From the NCBI RefSeq assembly GCF_018139145.2, contig NC_059478.1:22723001-22787000 (forward strand): a stretch of 64,000 nt of DNA, given 5' to 3'. A program made the position numbers and the translations under genes. Positions 22,701 through 35,964 of this stretch are shown piece after piece. The first letter of the stretch is position 1; the number at the start of each line of letters is the position of its first letter. A model generated the notes under the pieces. That model saw nothing but the letters and a program-made list of their open reading frames with translations, did no database searches and was not told the origin of the DNA. Source of the stretch: Gymnogyps californianus. Taxonomy: Eukaryota; Chordata; Aves; Accipitriformes; Cathartidae.

Positions 22701-25700
22701 CACCAAGCCATTATAGAATCAGCCTAGTGAAGAAGCTAAAGGTGGGCTTATACTTATTTCGGATCCAGCGGGACCAGTATGAGAGATAACTATCCCAGCT
22801 GCCTGTTGGGGCAGTGTGTTCTGCAGTGGGGGAGAAGCTTCCCTCCAGGTGCTCCATGATTAGTGTCGGGCAAAATCAGCAGTCGTTAGAGTTATCTTGG
22901 TGTGTTTGCTTTAATAAGATAAGAGAGCAGTTACATTACCTGCTCGAGTGGCAGAGAAGTCAAATCAAGAATGAAGAGTTAGGGGCCAGAGAGTTCTTTC
23001 ATTGGCACAGCTGGACCAAGAAAAGAAGATTGTCTTATGCAGGAGTAGAGATGCCCTTGATCCCCTTCAGCATTGTTCATAATGTTCAGATGTTCAGACA
23101 GATCATAAATCTCATTTAAACTTAACATCTACAACTTTACCACTATTAAAACTGAAGTCTGAAATCCACTGCCTGAACTCAAATGGTAGGCTGCACGTGT
23201 ATTACAAGGGGAACTAGGATTCAACAAGCAGATGAGGCTGTCAGCCCTGGAAATTGCATTTGTTGTACCTATGACAAATATGGAATTAGTGAAGTAGCAA
23301 CGGACAACCCAACCATATATAAATGTATTTATAATATATGTGAATATATTACAAATATTTATGTGTGTGCAGTTATTATTTTGATAACACTTTTTTTATC
23401 ATAAAGACCCTTTTTTAAAAATGCCTTTTGGCCAACTTTCAAATACTGTTGTATGGTAAATAATTCATCATTTCTTTTTATCAACCATATTAATTTTAAT
23501 TTATTTTTATAAATAGCTCTCTAGTATATTATTAACCTGCTACTTAGCTGGTAATAAGAGAGCACTATGTTCTGTAGCTCTGTCCCACAGAGTAAAATGA
23601 ACTTTAAATATGAAAAAATAGTTGAAAATAGTGAACGTGAGCCAAGAAAAGTATTGCTGCTATGGAGACAAATACAGACTTATCATTTTGCTTTTTAAAA
23701 TCCTTTTTCTCAAACTTAAAATATATTGGAAAATGGAATATGCTAAACTAATCAAGAATTCACAGTGAGAGACCAAATGAAAGAAGCAATTCTTTCTTTT
23801 CCCAGAAGGGACTGGGTATGAGACAAAACTGGATGTAGAAAGAAGTTTACACAAGACATACAGCAGGAGAATTGATATGCATTTAAAACAAAGTTTGGGG
23901 GTAGACTGTATTTTGAAAAAGAGGAAGAATAATTCATCTTCTCATTTATTTTTTGCTAAGAATTATGGTAATCAGAGTAATAACTACACATTGTTAGTAG
24001 AAGAAAAGAATAGGTACTGTGTGCAAAAGGGACAATGTCCTGGAGACTTTTGTACCATGAGTGACAGCATTAAAAATAATTGCCCAAGCCTGTGGTTGCA
24101 AAGCAAACTTCCAAAATGCAAATAATAACATGAACCTGAAACAATGATTCAGGACCAGTTCCTCATACCAGTCTCAGCAGAGAAATTGTTTCTTTCTTAC
24201 TAAAACATACATAAAAGGAGAGGAACAACACCTTTGTGTTTGTCTGTCCTGCCTACTGTGACTAGAATTCCACAATGGCGTCAAAGGTAGACAGAGCTCA
24301 GTTTGTTTGGAGCAGGAGAGTACAGTTTGTTTTATTATTTCGGAGTTGCTCCATGGTCAGAGCAGTAGAAAATTGCATTATACCTACCTGTCATGTGTTT
24401 ATAGTCAGTCTAGGACTAGGGATCAGGTGGTTTTTGGCCTGATGCCTCAGATCACAAAAGCATAACCCTTTTAATTCAGTTACTGACTGGTACCTTTTAT
24501 CACGGCAAGTGAGTGGCTGTCTTTGCTTGAAACTAAGTGATTAACATGGTTTTAAGCATATTTCAAAATGGCAGAATTAAGATGGAGTGCTATGATGATT
24601 ATGGAAAAAAGCCACTGACTGGATCTTCAATCACACATTATAGCAAAAATGGGCATCACACAATCATTCCAAAATATTAGCATAAAACCCACACAGCAAT
24701 GAAATATAATTCAAGCCATGTGAAATCACAGGAACAAACCACAATAGATCATACACCATATAAAACAGTTCAAACCATTCTATTGGCTTCATCACTACTC
24801 AGAAAAACATAGCTGACTTTCTTAGAATTGCTTAATCTAACTGTCACATCCCTGAAGATGTAGCCACAGACATCAACATGTGCTGGCAACTCTTAGACAA
24901 TATAAGCTCTCCCAGAGTATTGAATCCACAACCTTGGTATTGACACATGGCAAAACATAGGTTACCACATCTCTGCTCTTATTTTGTAAGCCGTGCTAAT
25001 TAGATGAAACTACTTTGTGTACACAAAGCCTTTTTACCTCACACCATTGTTTTACTGGTTAGACAGCTCCTCAGACTGATTATCTGTGGTTACACTGCCT
25101 GAAACAGTCACACCATCGGGTACTCCTTCCTTTTTGCCTGTAACAGATCCCAGGTATACTCCTGGTATTATTAACATTGCCCTTGCTAACAACCACAAGG
25201 AGGACAGCATTTGCAGGATGAGTAAGTACAGCGGAAAACGACCAAGTTGTTTACTATTGTATCTCAACAAGGACTTCTTGGCTCTATTTTGTTGTAAAAA
25301 AAGAGAGTTGCCTGATCCAAACATGAGATGTCACTGTTTTATTTTATGCACAAGCTGTGGATGTCAGCGAATCAAAGAGGTTTGCAGACCGCAACCAGAA
25401 CTACCATCTGATCAGAGCAGCTTAGTCCTTCTGGACAACTTACTTCACAGCACTTGGCGCAAAGACAATAAAAGATAAGGATTTTACACGCCACATTTTG
25501 GTCATATTAACAAGTCTTTTAAGTAACAGATTCAGCTTCCACCTGCAAGTGATATTCTGGAAATGGAACAGGTGTAGTTTTACCACTTTATAATGTCTCT
25601 GGGAGAAGGATGATAATAGACACATTTGCTTTGCACAGATGCCACCTCCTGTAACAGAAGGACAATGATGGGATGGTAGTCGCTAGGCTAATATATGTTC

Positions 25701-26520
25701 CATGAAGTCCCTTCACAGCTAAACAGCTACCAATGCAGGCATCTTTAGGAGGCACGGCACTGGTTTCTGGAATGGGCCCTAACATCCACACTTAGCTTTA
25801 TTAACAGATGGAGTCACAAACAAACTGCAGAGTGAATTCAACAACTGAGAACACTGTCCTCAGAATAACATGAAATATTATATACTTCAGCTTTCTAATA
25901 ATATCATTCAGCATTTCTTATTCTTTCCTCACCTTTGCAGTTGATTCTTTTAATCTCTGGAAAATTTGCCTGTCTAGGTACAAATCAGATTACATCTCAC
26001 TTCCACATTTTATTCCCATCCCCTATCCAAAGGAAAGTATTGATCTCTAATTCAAAAACACAAATATTTCTTTTAGCATTTAAAACTTTTAGAAACATCT
26101 GCCTTCGATGCCTGAAAATTCATGTCATATAACACAGTGCCCACCTTTTCCCAACAAAGACAAAGTTGTCATCTGAAAAGAAACCCTGCAAAACTGACGC
26201 TTAAAAAATACCAAATAGTATTAGCTTGTGCAGCTACTGGGTCAATAAGTTGCAGAAAAATAATACTTGCTTAAGGTCATAAACTTCAGCACGATCCCAG
26301 CAATCGCCCCAGGAGGCACTGTGACTCAGAGATGTGCCTATGACTCAAATCACCTCCTTGGCTTCCTTTTGCTCAGGCATGTGGCCATTTACTTTTAGCC
26401 CATCACTATTATCCTGCATTTTCTCAGCTCTTTGGTCAGTGAATTGAAAGATGGGGTCAACTCAGCTCACAAACTTGAAAGGTGGCTGTGTTCTTTAGCT
26501 CATACGTCATCACCTTATTA
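16741..26520. other. Gene-free AT-rich interval
   Basis: Nearly 10 kb with no recognisable gene. Frames are short, the largest being 25086-25478 plus and 21338-21694 plus, neither with a known domain or a convincing start. An A22 run lies at 18516-18537, preceded by a somewhat GC-richer stretch (18190-18510). AT-rich patches with many TATATA-like words lie at 23310-23370. Confidence 0.5.
18516..18537. repeat. Poly(A) run of 22
   Basis: Twenty-two consecutive A, preceded by about 300 bp of more GC-rich sequence than its surroundings. It could be the tail of a decayed retrocopy on the plus strand, but no parent gene is recognised. Confidence 0.85.
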
Positions 26521-26549
26521 AAGATTTATTAGTATAAATAATAAATCTT
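26521..26549. repeat. Perfect 10-bp inverted repeat
   Basis: aagatttatt (26521-26530) and aataaatctt (26540-26549) form a 10-bp AT-rich stem with a 9-nt loop. It also contains AATAAA-like words. Function unknown. Confidence 0.7.
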
Positions 26550-27468
26550 ATCAAGAGCCCAATGAATTTAACAAGATGGTAGCTATTGGTTTATCTGGAT
26601 CTTGGGTGCAACTCTGAGATCTGTGGAACTCCCCAGTACAATAACTCAGTACTACATGTGGGAGAATATAAAGTAAGTGCAATTACTGCGAGGTCCAGAA
26701 ATCAATGAGTAAGTCTCTTCAGGAGGGAGTGACCCTATGGGAGCTGTTCCACAACCCAGGGTGGGATTGGTTCTGTAAGGCTGATAGAGGTTAAACACAC
26801 TAAAAACCTCACTTGCTCATTGAAATAAGCATCTGTGACTGGGAATGCTCACAGCAAGTAGAAAAATCATGCATCTTTTCCACACAGATACTTTTCAGAG
26901 CAGATGAAAAGTTACGGAGTCCATACTCTTTCTACTTCTACTCTTACACGGCAGTACTCTACAATACTTTCCCATGTCTGCGAAAATCCATACCTACTGC
27001 AGCAACAGAGACATATCTTGTGATTCTTGCTATCGTCACAGATTTTCTTTTTTTTGTCTCTGACAAAAGGCTTTTTTTGACCAATGTGAATGATGACTTA
27101 AGTGGTCCAGTCAGCTGATTTGCCACCATTTCAATTTCTTTCCTCATACCAGTGAATGAAAACTGGTGTTGTTCCTTTTCAGAAGTTCATACAATTTTTC
27201 TGTTTCCCAGTGTAATTTAGGCAGTAGGTTATGTAACACAAATTCACGTTTCAGAAGTGCAACGTTCAATACAGTCAGAGATTTGAAATGACAAGATAAG
27301 GACACCAGATCAAACTAGAAGTTACTACACAGCTTTAGTGAGCTGTACGCAGTTTAGATATATGCACAGCAAACCCTAAGTAATTCAAAACTGGGTCCAG
27401 ATTCGTTTCCCTATTTTGTAAGCCTAGAATATCTTTTCATCAATTGTGATCTGACTTGGGAAATAATT

Positions 27469-27487
27469 AAAAAAAAAAAAAAAAAAA
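27469..27487. repeat. Poly(A) run of 19
   Basis: Nineteen consecutive A following AATAATT. No associated retroelement is recognised. Confidence 0.88.
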
Positions 27488-28605
27488 CAAACCATCAACC
27501 TTCTTTCTTCATTGAAAACATTTTGACACAGTTGTTCATACTAAAATATAAATAATATTCTCATGGCATACTAGACATTCAAGCCAGCATTAAAGTCTCC
27601 AACCAAAATCTCTGTGTTTCCAACAGATTAAACTACATTATGTTGCAAAGTCTTTGTAATGAAATTGTATTGAATAATTCTATTGTTCACCAGTTGTCAG
27701 CATTTCTTATAAGCATGTTGTTTGTGTCTGCTGAAACTCCCTCAGTGTAGACCGTATCCTGTAGCCAGGCATCTCGACCTGAAATTCCAATTAGAAAAAA
27801 TAAAATAAAATAAGAGTTTACAGATCTGGATTCTGACAGACCGAGGACAGAAGCTGTAAGGACTCTATGGAAAGTTTTCGACCAGCTGCTTTTTTTCTCA
27901 GACCAAGGAAGTTCCAAATCTCCAGTTCCTGTTGTCGGTGGATCACTCCTGCCATTATTTCAATGAATGTATCCTACATGACTATTGGAAATACTGTCTG
28001 CCAGGTTTCCTATGTAATTCCTGAAGCCTCATTCTCATTTATTCCTCAGTCCCTCCCTTTTCTCCACATAGTAAGGGAAGTGCTTAGCCTCTTTTGGGTT
28101 ATGATTCATATTTAAATTATTTCATATTGCAATAACTTTTTGTTGTTGTTGTTTTCTAAATATAATGGCTCCTTGAAGCCATAGTAAAAATATACCTCAT
28201 CACTGGTCTAAAGCATTCCCCACAAAAGCTAAGTGTGGTCTCTTACGGTCTCTCACAACTTCCTACTTCTTCATTTTGCCATCAAGTTCATTAATGATTC
28301 AACAATGATTTCTGTGGCATTCCTTGAATTGCGTCCTCTCCCCTCTTTTCTTCTTCAAAATGTCTCATTCTATGCAAATTTTAGAGACTCTACATTTCCC
28401 CCTCCTTGATACCTTTGATGCCATCGACAACTCAAAAAATCCTTTATGGAAGGTTTGTCACCACTTGTATTTCATAGCTTGATCTCCTGTTTCTGCTCTT
28501 CCTTTTGTTCCATTAATTCCTCTTTCCATAGATCTTTCTTATTTCAGACCCTTTTGATTTGAGATCTTGGCAAATCATTCAAACTCCAAGCTGTTATCTT
28601 CTCCT

Positions 28606-28631
28606 CCCACCCCCTGTCCCACCCCCACCCC
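28606..28631 (-). other. G-quadruplex motif on the minus strand
   Basis: On the plus strand C-runs of 3, 5, 3, 5 and 4 are separated by A, TGT, A and A. The minus strand therefore has five G-runs of at least three with loops of 1-3 nt, which fits the standard quadruplex rule. It is isolated in AT-rich DNA. Confidence 0.75.
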
Positions 28632-31600
28632 AATTCTGTGCTAACAGTAACAGCAGAATAAAGCAACTAGGTAACACGCTAATGTTAAGAATATAATTAA
28701 AAGCCATTAAGAGGTTTCAGTTGGCTTTCTTCCCAGTTTTTAACAGTAAATCAGTACATTTTAATTATGAAAATAATATATTGCCTGTTTTTAAGAGAAA
28801 TGCTTAGCTAAAATAAAACCATAACCACAAGGATATTAACACAACAATTTGACTATGCGCATTTGTTATTCACAAGATTGTCATACCATAAAAAATGCAG
28901 TAGATGAATAATACAAGAAATTCTAATATCTTCTGTATTGTAACACAGGTACTAAGAATTATTTGATCCTTAGGTATAATAAAAGTATAATACATTACAC
29001 ATCTTTATTTTTCTTTCTAAAGATTTTTTTTTTCCTGTGAACTTTTGGAAAACTAACTTAGAGTAGAAAATGAAGACCAGCATCATATTAAGATGAAAGC
29101 ACAGAGCCTTCTTAGTTGTATTAATACTTATCATCTTACAACAGTGCTTTGAAACTTCAATTTTGGCAGAGTGCTCTGACTACTTCAATACCAATAAATA
29201 AAACAGGTCAGGGAAGAGGGTTAAGCCCTCACCCACTAACACTCATACTGTTGCATTCCTAGCATGCCCCCTGGCAGAGTTCTGACCTTCACAAATTAGC
29301 ACCTTCCCAGACAGTGCACCAGTGCAAGACCAGCCACAGCCCATGTCGGGGACCACTCCCAATACGCAGTTTGGATGCTGCCACCCAGTTTTGAGAAGGA
29401 AGTCAAATTAAACACATGACATGATCGGTGCCACTCCAGTTGGTCTCAGAGAATGGCCTAATTTTCCTTCTTGGAAAGACAGTCTGTTGCGGTAGGTAAG
29501 ATACATGCACAGACCAAGAAATCACTAGGAGAGTTTACAACTTAAATACAGAAACCTCAGAATTAATTAGAAAGAAGAAGCATAAACCTCCATTTTAATG
29601 ATCTCCTAATTTCTGGTCCAATGTTTTAGTGGCAGAATCATCTTCTTTGATTTGTCTAATACTTTCCATTGCTTGCAACTCTGCCAACGTACAACATTTT
29701 CCAATTTCTACGTTTGACTCAGGCTTTTATATTTTTTATGTATATCTACCTGCCTATACACACACCTTTGCATATATTTCCTTTATATGTAATATATTCA
29801 TGCTTGAACCTACCAAGCACAAATCAAAAAACAATCCATGAAATCAAGGTCATTGCAAAACATCATTGAAATAAACAGAGGTACAATACCTAGAACTAAA
29901 TCTCATACTTGGTGTGAAGTAGATTCAGCTGCGAGGGTTTGATTTTGTTTTCTGTGCTACTGAAATACAAATAAAACAAATTGCTGGAAATAACTTCATC
30001 TCATTTGATTGTACCTGTCATTAATACATTATTTAACATTTTTCAACAGTAATGAGGACACCTTAGGTAAAAAAGACAGGGAACATATAATCAGAAGGCT
30101 CAACAGCTCCCCTCATATGAGATGAGCTGTAATTAAAAAATGTTTTATATTAAATTGAACTAAATTTAAAGAGCAATATTCTCTTGCCAAGACTTTGATA
30201 TACAAGGGATGGCTCTGAATTTGCAATCAGCCATTACCTTGCGTAGCTGCACAAAGAGAAACTCAGACATTAAGATCTATTTGATCTATTTTTGTAGGAA
30301 ATTATTAAAATATGAATTTTCCTGGGTTTTAATCCACTCTAGGATATACCATTCTTTAGATATGGCCCAGTTATTACCATGCCCACCTCACAGAACTCCT
30401 TTATATATAATTTTTTAAGGTCACCAACTTTATATCATAGAATTATTTTAACGTGTCATATTATTGTGGAAATTTTGGTAGGAAAAAATAACTATAATAG
30501 GACTGCCATCGTCTAGAGCAGCAGAGGGAAATACGTTTAGCAGAAGCCATGACTTTTAAACAGAAATGCATAGCAATGGACATTTAACAAAACTAATCAT
30601 TAATTATTTAGCGACACAGGACTATCAAACTGAGTATGTAAATTTACATTATACTAATAGAGAATTATCAAGGTTTCAAATTTAGCAATACTATAAAAAA
30701 CCAAAGTTATTAAAATAACTGATTTTTTGGTTCACTGGCTAATGCAAAGAGAAAAAAAAACTATTTTTCAGAATCAGTCTGATGATAAAGACAAATTATT
30801 TTGAGGTTAATCAAAACATTTAATTCTGTTCAAAGTGTTTCTTTTTCTTGTGTTTAAGCCACTATTAAGCTTTGCAATTTTTCAAATAGTATGTCATTTC
30901 AAAACCAGTAAATACTGAAACATTTTGACACATCTTAGCTAGGGTTTCTTCCCACACACACTCTGAAGAAAACTATTCATAACATTCAACCCCAAACCAT
31001 AAATAACTGTGAATCTTACAAAACTGTGACAATTCAAAGAATCTGGGAAATTCCTGATAGGACTGGAAAGTTAAATGGTGGCATGGGCTCATTAACAGTG
31101 GAGAGTTTCAGAGAGAAACTTCTAAATTGAAGGAAGTAGAGAAATTTTTAGGAGCAGTGACCTGTGCCCATGCCTCCCACTACCAGGTGGTACCTTAACC
31201 ACTAAACTATAATTTATGCTTCTTTGCTACATGAAGCTAAATTTTTTTTCCAAAAAGTAGCTCATCTTTATAGAAAAACTAACTTTCTTAGAACTTTTTC
31301 CTGGGAAGTTGTTGGTTCAATTCCCTTTAGTCAAGAGAAAGAACTAAATCTAGGCTTCTTATTTTTTATTCGTTGTTTGGCGCTATACTGAAGTACATTT
31401 TCAGTATCAGCAGTAACAGGATGCACGATACATACTCAGAAGAGGCAAGTCAGTAATTCAAATAGCACTTGCGTACTGTTTTTAAGCAGCTGGCATTACA
31501 GAACAGCTTTTTGTTGCAATCCTGCACAATCTTTTCATGCAGGATATTTTCAAAGGCAGTTATTAAGAAAGCCTCAGAAATTATGCTAGCTTTCATCAGT

Positions 31601-32147
31601 TGAGAATTTCACCTATATAGCTAGTTTATCTTGCATGATGTAATAATAATAGCCTTAAATTAAGTCGGAAGCAGATTAAAGTGAAATATCAGACTGTACA
31701 TGGAATATTGACAGAATATATTTATTACCACAGACTGGCAATCTAGACAGCAGTAAAGACAGATTAAAATAGTACCTCTCAAAGAATAAAAATAACAGTG
31801 TGGTCATAAAACCTATGCAAGCAAGGAACAAGAGTCTTTGACCGAGTTACATAAGGTAGTAAACAGTGAATTTCACAGGAACTGCAAAAAAAGAACAAGA
31901 TTTCAAATCACTATAATGACTAGAGGTAATAAAATAAAGAATTGCAACTATATTCTCTTCTCAAGCAAAATTGCCACTTAAGTCAGTGGAAACTTTCTCT
32001 AGGGAAAAACTTGAAGTACTGGAACAAATTGAATACATATTTTTGAAATGCTCATTGGGAAAGCAAGAAGAAATTATTTGGTATTTTCAGGGTATCAAAA
32101 TCCTTACACAGAATTGTTTTGAAAGTTTCAAATTACTTCTTTTTTTT

Positions 32148-32155
32148 CCCCCCCC
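32148..32155. repeat. Short pyrimidine tract
   Basis: A T-run followed by an uninterrupted C-run within a longer pyrimidine-only stretch (about 32137-32159). No gene is attached to it. Confidence 0.4.
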
Positions 32156-35100
32156 TCTTTGCACAGTTTGCATAAGGACTTTGCAAAATGAAGGCCATAA
32201 TGACTAATTAAGTGAAAATGGAAGAATAAAAACAGGGCTCAAAAACCTTTTATTCCCCAGTCTAAACAGTATTTTAAAATGAGGACTCACATCTGAATTC
32301 AAGTGTTGTTAAGATAAAGTGAGGGCATTCCCTTGAAGTAGAGCTTTAAAATAAATTTGGCCCTGAAAAAGGGTTGTGAAAGTAAATTGAGTATTTCTGT
32401 GGAATCCAGGCTGCTGGAGCATGAGTGCAGGGACAGCAGGCAGTCAGTGCTGGGACACTTCTCCAGCTCTATGCCCAAGTCAGCCCCATGGCTCAGTAGC
32501 CTCACATAACCCATCTCATCATTACTAGCTGGAGGCAAAGAAAAGGTTTCCATTCATCTTTTGAGGAAAGTTATTGTTATCAAGCCATGCCAGAAGTAGA
32601 GATTTAACTATAGGCAGTTACATATTCACCCCTACTTCAAGTCGCTCCCCCAGCTAGGCCTGCAGCAGGAGATCCCATCTCATCCCCAGACTAGCCAGCT
32701 GTGCTTCTTTCTGTCTCCATGCTGGAAATTTCAAGTTTTTAAGCTGCACAGACTATAAAAAGCAAAATGTTTGCCATACATGGCTAAGGGAGTCTACAGA
32801 AAGGGATGCTCTCCTCATTCCTTTTATTTTCTTGATTCACAGGCAACTCCAGTGATGACTAACATTCTTATTTAGATTCTGTCCTAAAGAGTACAGTTAT
32901 TTACATTGCTCTGTATTGACTCACTCCAACAACAGTTGTGGTAGAATTCCCACTTTAATACAGACAGACAATTGCCCTGCATGTTGTCTCTCTTTTTCCT
33001 TTATGGCTTGACCTTCAAGAGAATCACTAGGGTCTTAAGACTGGCAAAAGAACAGGCCAGCACAATAATTTGTTGTTAATAATTTTGTTCCAAATTCCTA
33101 TTCTTGACACAAAGCAGCAAAATGAAATCTAGATGCCTGGCACTAATTTTCTGTTGAATACCCAGGAAACCTAACAAAGAAAAATGTAATTCTCTGATAT
33201 CTTGCTGACCTCTCCATATGTCTTCTCCAAGATCGAACCATTGCCACAAACCTGGGTAAATCCAAAGCTAAATAGCTGCAACCAATAACAAATTCAAGCA
33301 ATGAAAGGGGACCATTCCCTCTCGATTCAACACATATAGATATGAAAATAGGGGATTTACATTTATGCATATGTTAAAGAAAAAGCAAAAGAAAAAATCC
33401 TGCAAGAGTAAAACAAAGTGGTTAGGATATGTAATGCAGAGAACCCACCTCTAACTTGCTGCTACTCATAGCCTAACCTCAAAATGAGCTCCAAATTTTA
33501 TTTTACGGATGGCACAATTATCTTGTGTAAATAACCTCTGTAAGGCATCATAAATATAAAGAGATGAGTAAGGCACACCAGTACTTTAGTAAGGTACATG
33601 AAGTAAAGTTTCAAGAACAACCACTGCCAAAGAGAACAAAAAGATTTCAAAGTCATCCCTAAGTCTTCAAGGCATACCTTGAATGAAACATTCGATGTGC
33701 AGCACTTGATTCTTGCAGGATCTCAGTGTGATGAAATCGTGATTCTTCATCTGCTTCAATAAGTCATTTTTTTTATTGAAGTCTTTCCTACTTTTCCATT
33801 AAAATCTCCATGGAAAAAACCTGTAAAAGTGTTTACAAACTCGCTTATCTTCAAGCTATTAAAATCCATTCTTTATGTGCCTGAGGTTAAACATGTACAA
33901 AGTATTAGCAGGATTAGGGATTTAGAGAACTGCTGGATAGCTATAAAAATTGTTTTAGCACTTAGTGAAAAAAGAGCTTTAACAACAAGGTGAAAAGGAA
34001 CATTCTAGATAATGGCTTGCTTTTTTGAAATAAGAGTCGATAATTCCCACTATCATTTTATGAGGCAACGATCTGATTTTTGAGAGCATGGGCTTGACAT
34101 TCTAAATCTGCATCATAAAGCCTCACTGCTACAGCTGAGAATTTGCTTTCCCTTCTTTTCCATTCCCATGTTTTTTAAAAAGAAAAGATTCTTACTTTAC
34201 CGACATGGCTACAATACAAAACAAAAAATGTTTAGCTATTAGACCACGTTACCAGCAAGTCATTTTTTATCTTTTAATTTTTCCATGGAGCTGCAGTTTG
34301 ATGGATGCAGAATTTTTCTCTGGGGACATTTCAGAAGTACCAGTGGAGAGAATTGCTGAATTCTTCAAGGACTTCATAAATACTTTGTGAATTCAGTTTT
34401 GAAATGGTGACCTATCCAAACCATCTGCTCCAGCTGAGACAAACAGCATCTTCTCAGTCTAGTTATGAACGTTCAAAATTACATTTGAACTCCATTATAA
34501 TTACCCAATATTTGAGCTATAAAATTCATACTCTCATTCTCATTACTTACCATGAACAAATTTTTCCTCAATCCATTACATTAAATGAATACAGCTCACA
34601 CGTGGAGACATTTTAATCATAAACGGTTGTGAAACAATATACACAGTACATAAGTTCATAAATGAATAAAAGGTATTTGTATCAATTTTTAAAAAATAAA
34701 TATCTGATAGCTTTGTATAGACACATACATTACACAAGTATAGCTACAATTAAAACATACTTCTGTAGTCAATGCTTAAAAAAACCCCCAAAATCCACAA
34801 GTCAAGTATCTGTCTATGGAGCTAGTTAAAACAATTGAGTATATTGCCCCAAGCTAGTCTCCCACCTAGCACCTCCTGACCTGCAATAGCAGCTTGGGTG
34901 AGCGCTTCTTATCTGCTTCCCTGCAAAGACACCACAGCTTAAACAACCTTCAGCTGAACTTTAAAGGCTGATGAAGGGAAATTTAAGTAAAGCCAACTAA
35001 ATTTGCACAGTAACAGGTGAGAAGCTTTCACATGATCCCCTTGCCAAGGTCCAGTTAATAAGTGTGGTGATCTCCAGCTGGCCATTTTATACCATGGCAG

Positions 35101-35924
35101 ATGCTTCTAAGCAATTGCTTTTTGTAGTTCCCCTTTACAAACAAACACCAAAATACTGTAACTACAGCAGCTATAATTTATACATTTTATTTTCCCAATG
35201 CAAGTCTGCAGATAAACATTTAGTTCAGATAAACCTTTTCCATTCCTTGTCCAGCTTAGTTTAGCACATTCAAAAACTAAATTATTATAGAATCAGATAG
35301 TATAAACAAACTTAGCCCAAAATAAAAAAATGCATGGATAATAACTGAATACATTAATCTAGTAAAAGTTTTGAAGGAAGACAATTACAAACTTGTAAGG
35401 CAGTGATAATGTTGAGAACAGCAAAACCAGCAACTGCATCAAGATACAACCCTACCCCTTCTTCAGCCATTAATCTCCTTCTTTTGGAGTTCATCATCCC
35501 CACTGAAGATCTGCCAGACAAGGAATGCTCACACAAAGCACCCTTCTTCAGTACAGCCAGTGAAATTAGATAGTTTAGGCTGATCATCTATTCCACTCTC
35601 AGCTATTGCTGCAGCGATCCTGCTTCTCCGGGTCACTTGGACAAATTTTAAGCTTTGCATATCATTCTTGCAAAAAGTCATTCTACACTGTAACAGTACA
35701 AAGCAGTACAAAAATAACTACATATTGACTAATGTACTGAATCCATAGCTAGCACTAACTAGATACAAAGCTAAGTATTAGTAGGTATTAATATGTTCCC
35801 TGTCCCAGATAAGACACATACTGGGACCACTGCCTGGTCAGCAAACACTGCCAGGTGGGGAAGGACAGGACACTGACTTTCCTTGGGACAGGCTGGTCCT
35901 CCAGGTTGCAGAATCATTGTTCTC

Positions 35925-35964
35925 ATTCTCTGCTTTCTTCCTAAAAAGGAAGAAAGCAGAGAAT
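35925..35964. repeat. Perfect 18-bp hairpin with a 4-nt loop
   Basis: attctctgctttcttcct (35925-35942) is followed by aaaa and then its exact reverse complement aggaagaaagcagagaat (35947-35964). A partial third copy (ttcttcctttcttctt) follows at once. A mismatch-free 18-bp palindrome is unlikely to persist in old neutral DNA, so it is probably young or an artefact of snap-back replication. Confidence 0.92.

Larger units (their letters stand above)
26550..35924. other. Gene-free AT-rich interval
   Basis: No recognisable gene. It holds an A19 run (27469-27487), a C-rich quadruplex-type motif (28606-28631) and several AT-rich patches. A somewhat GC-rich open segment lies on the minus strand at 32299-32553, discussed among the findings; I do not call it a gene. 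Confidence 0.5.

Noticed and set aside
25052..25478. Overlapping frames of 130 (plus) and 90 (minus) codons as a gene or retroviral fragment
   Set aside because: No retroviral or host motif is recognisable, there are no splice signals of note, and the local composition is like the surroundings.
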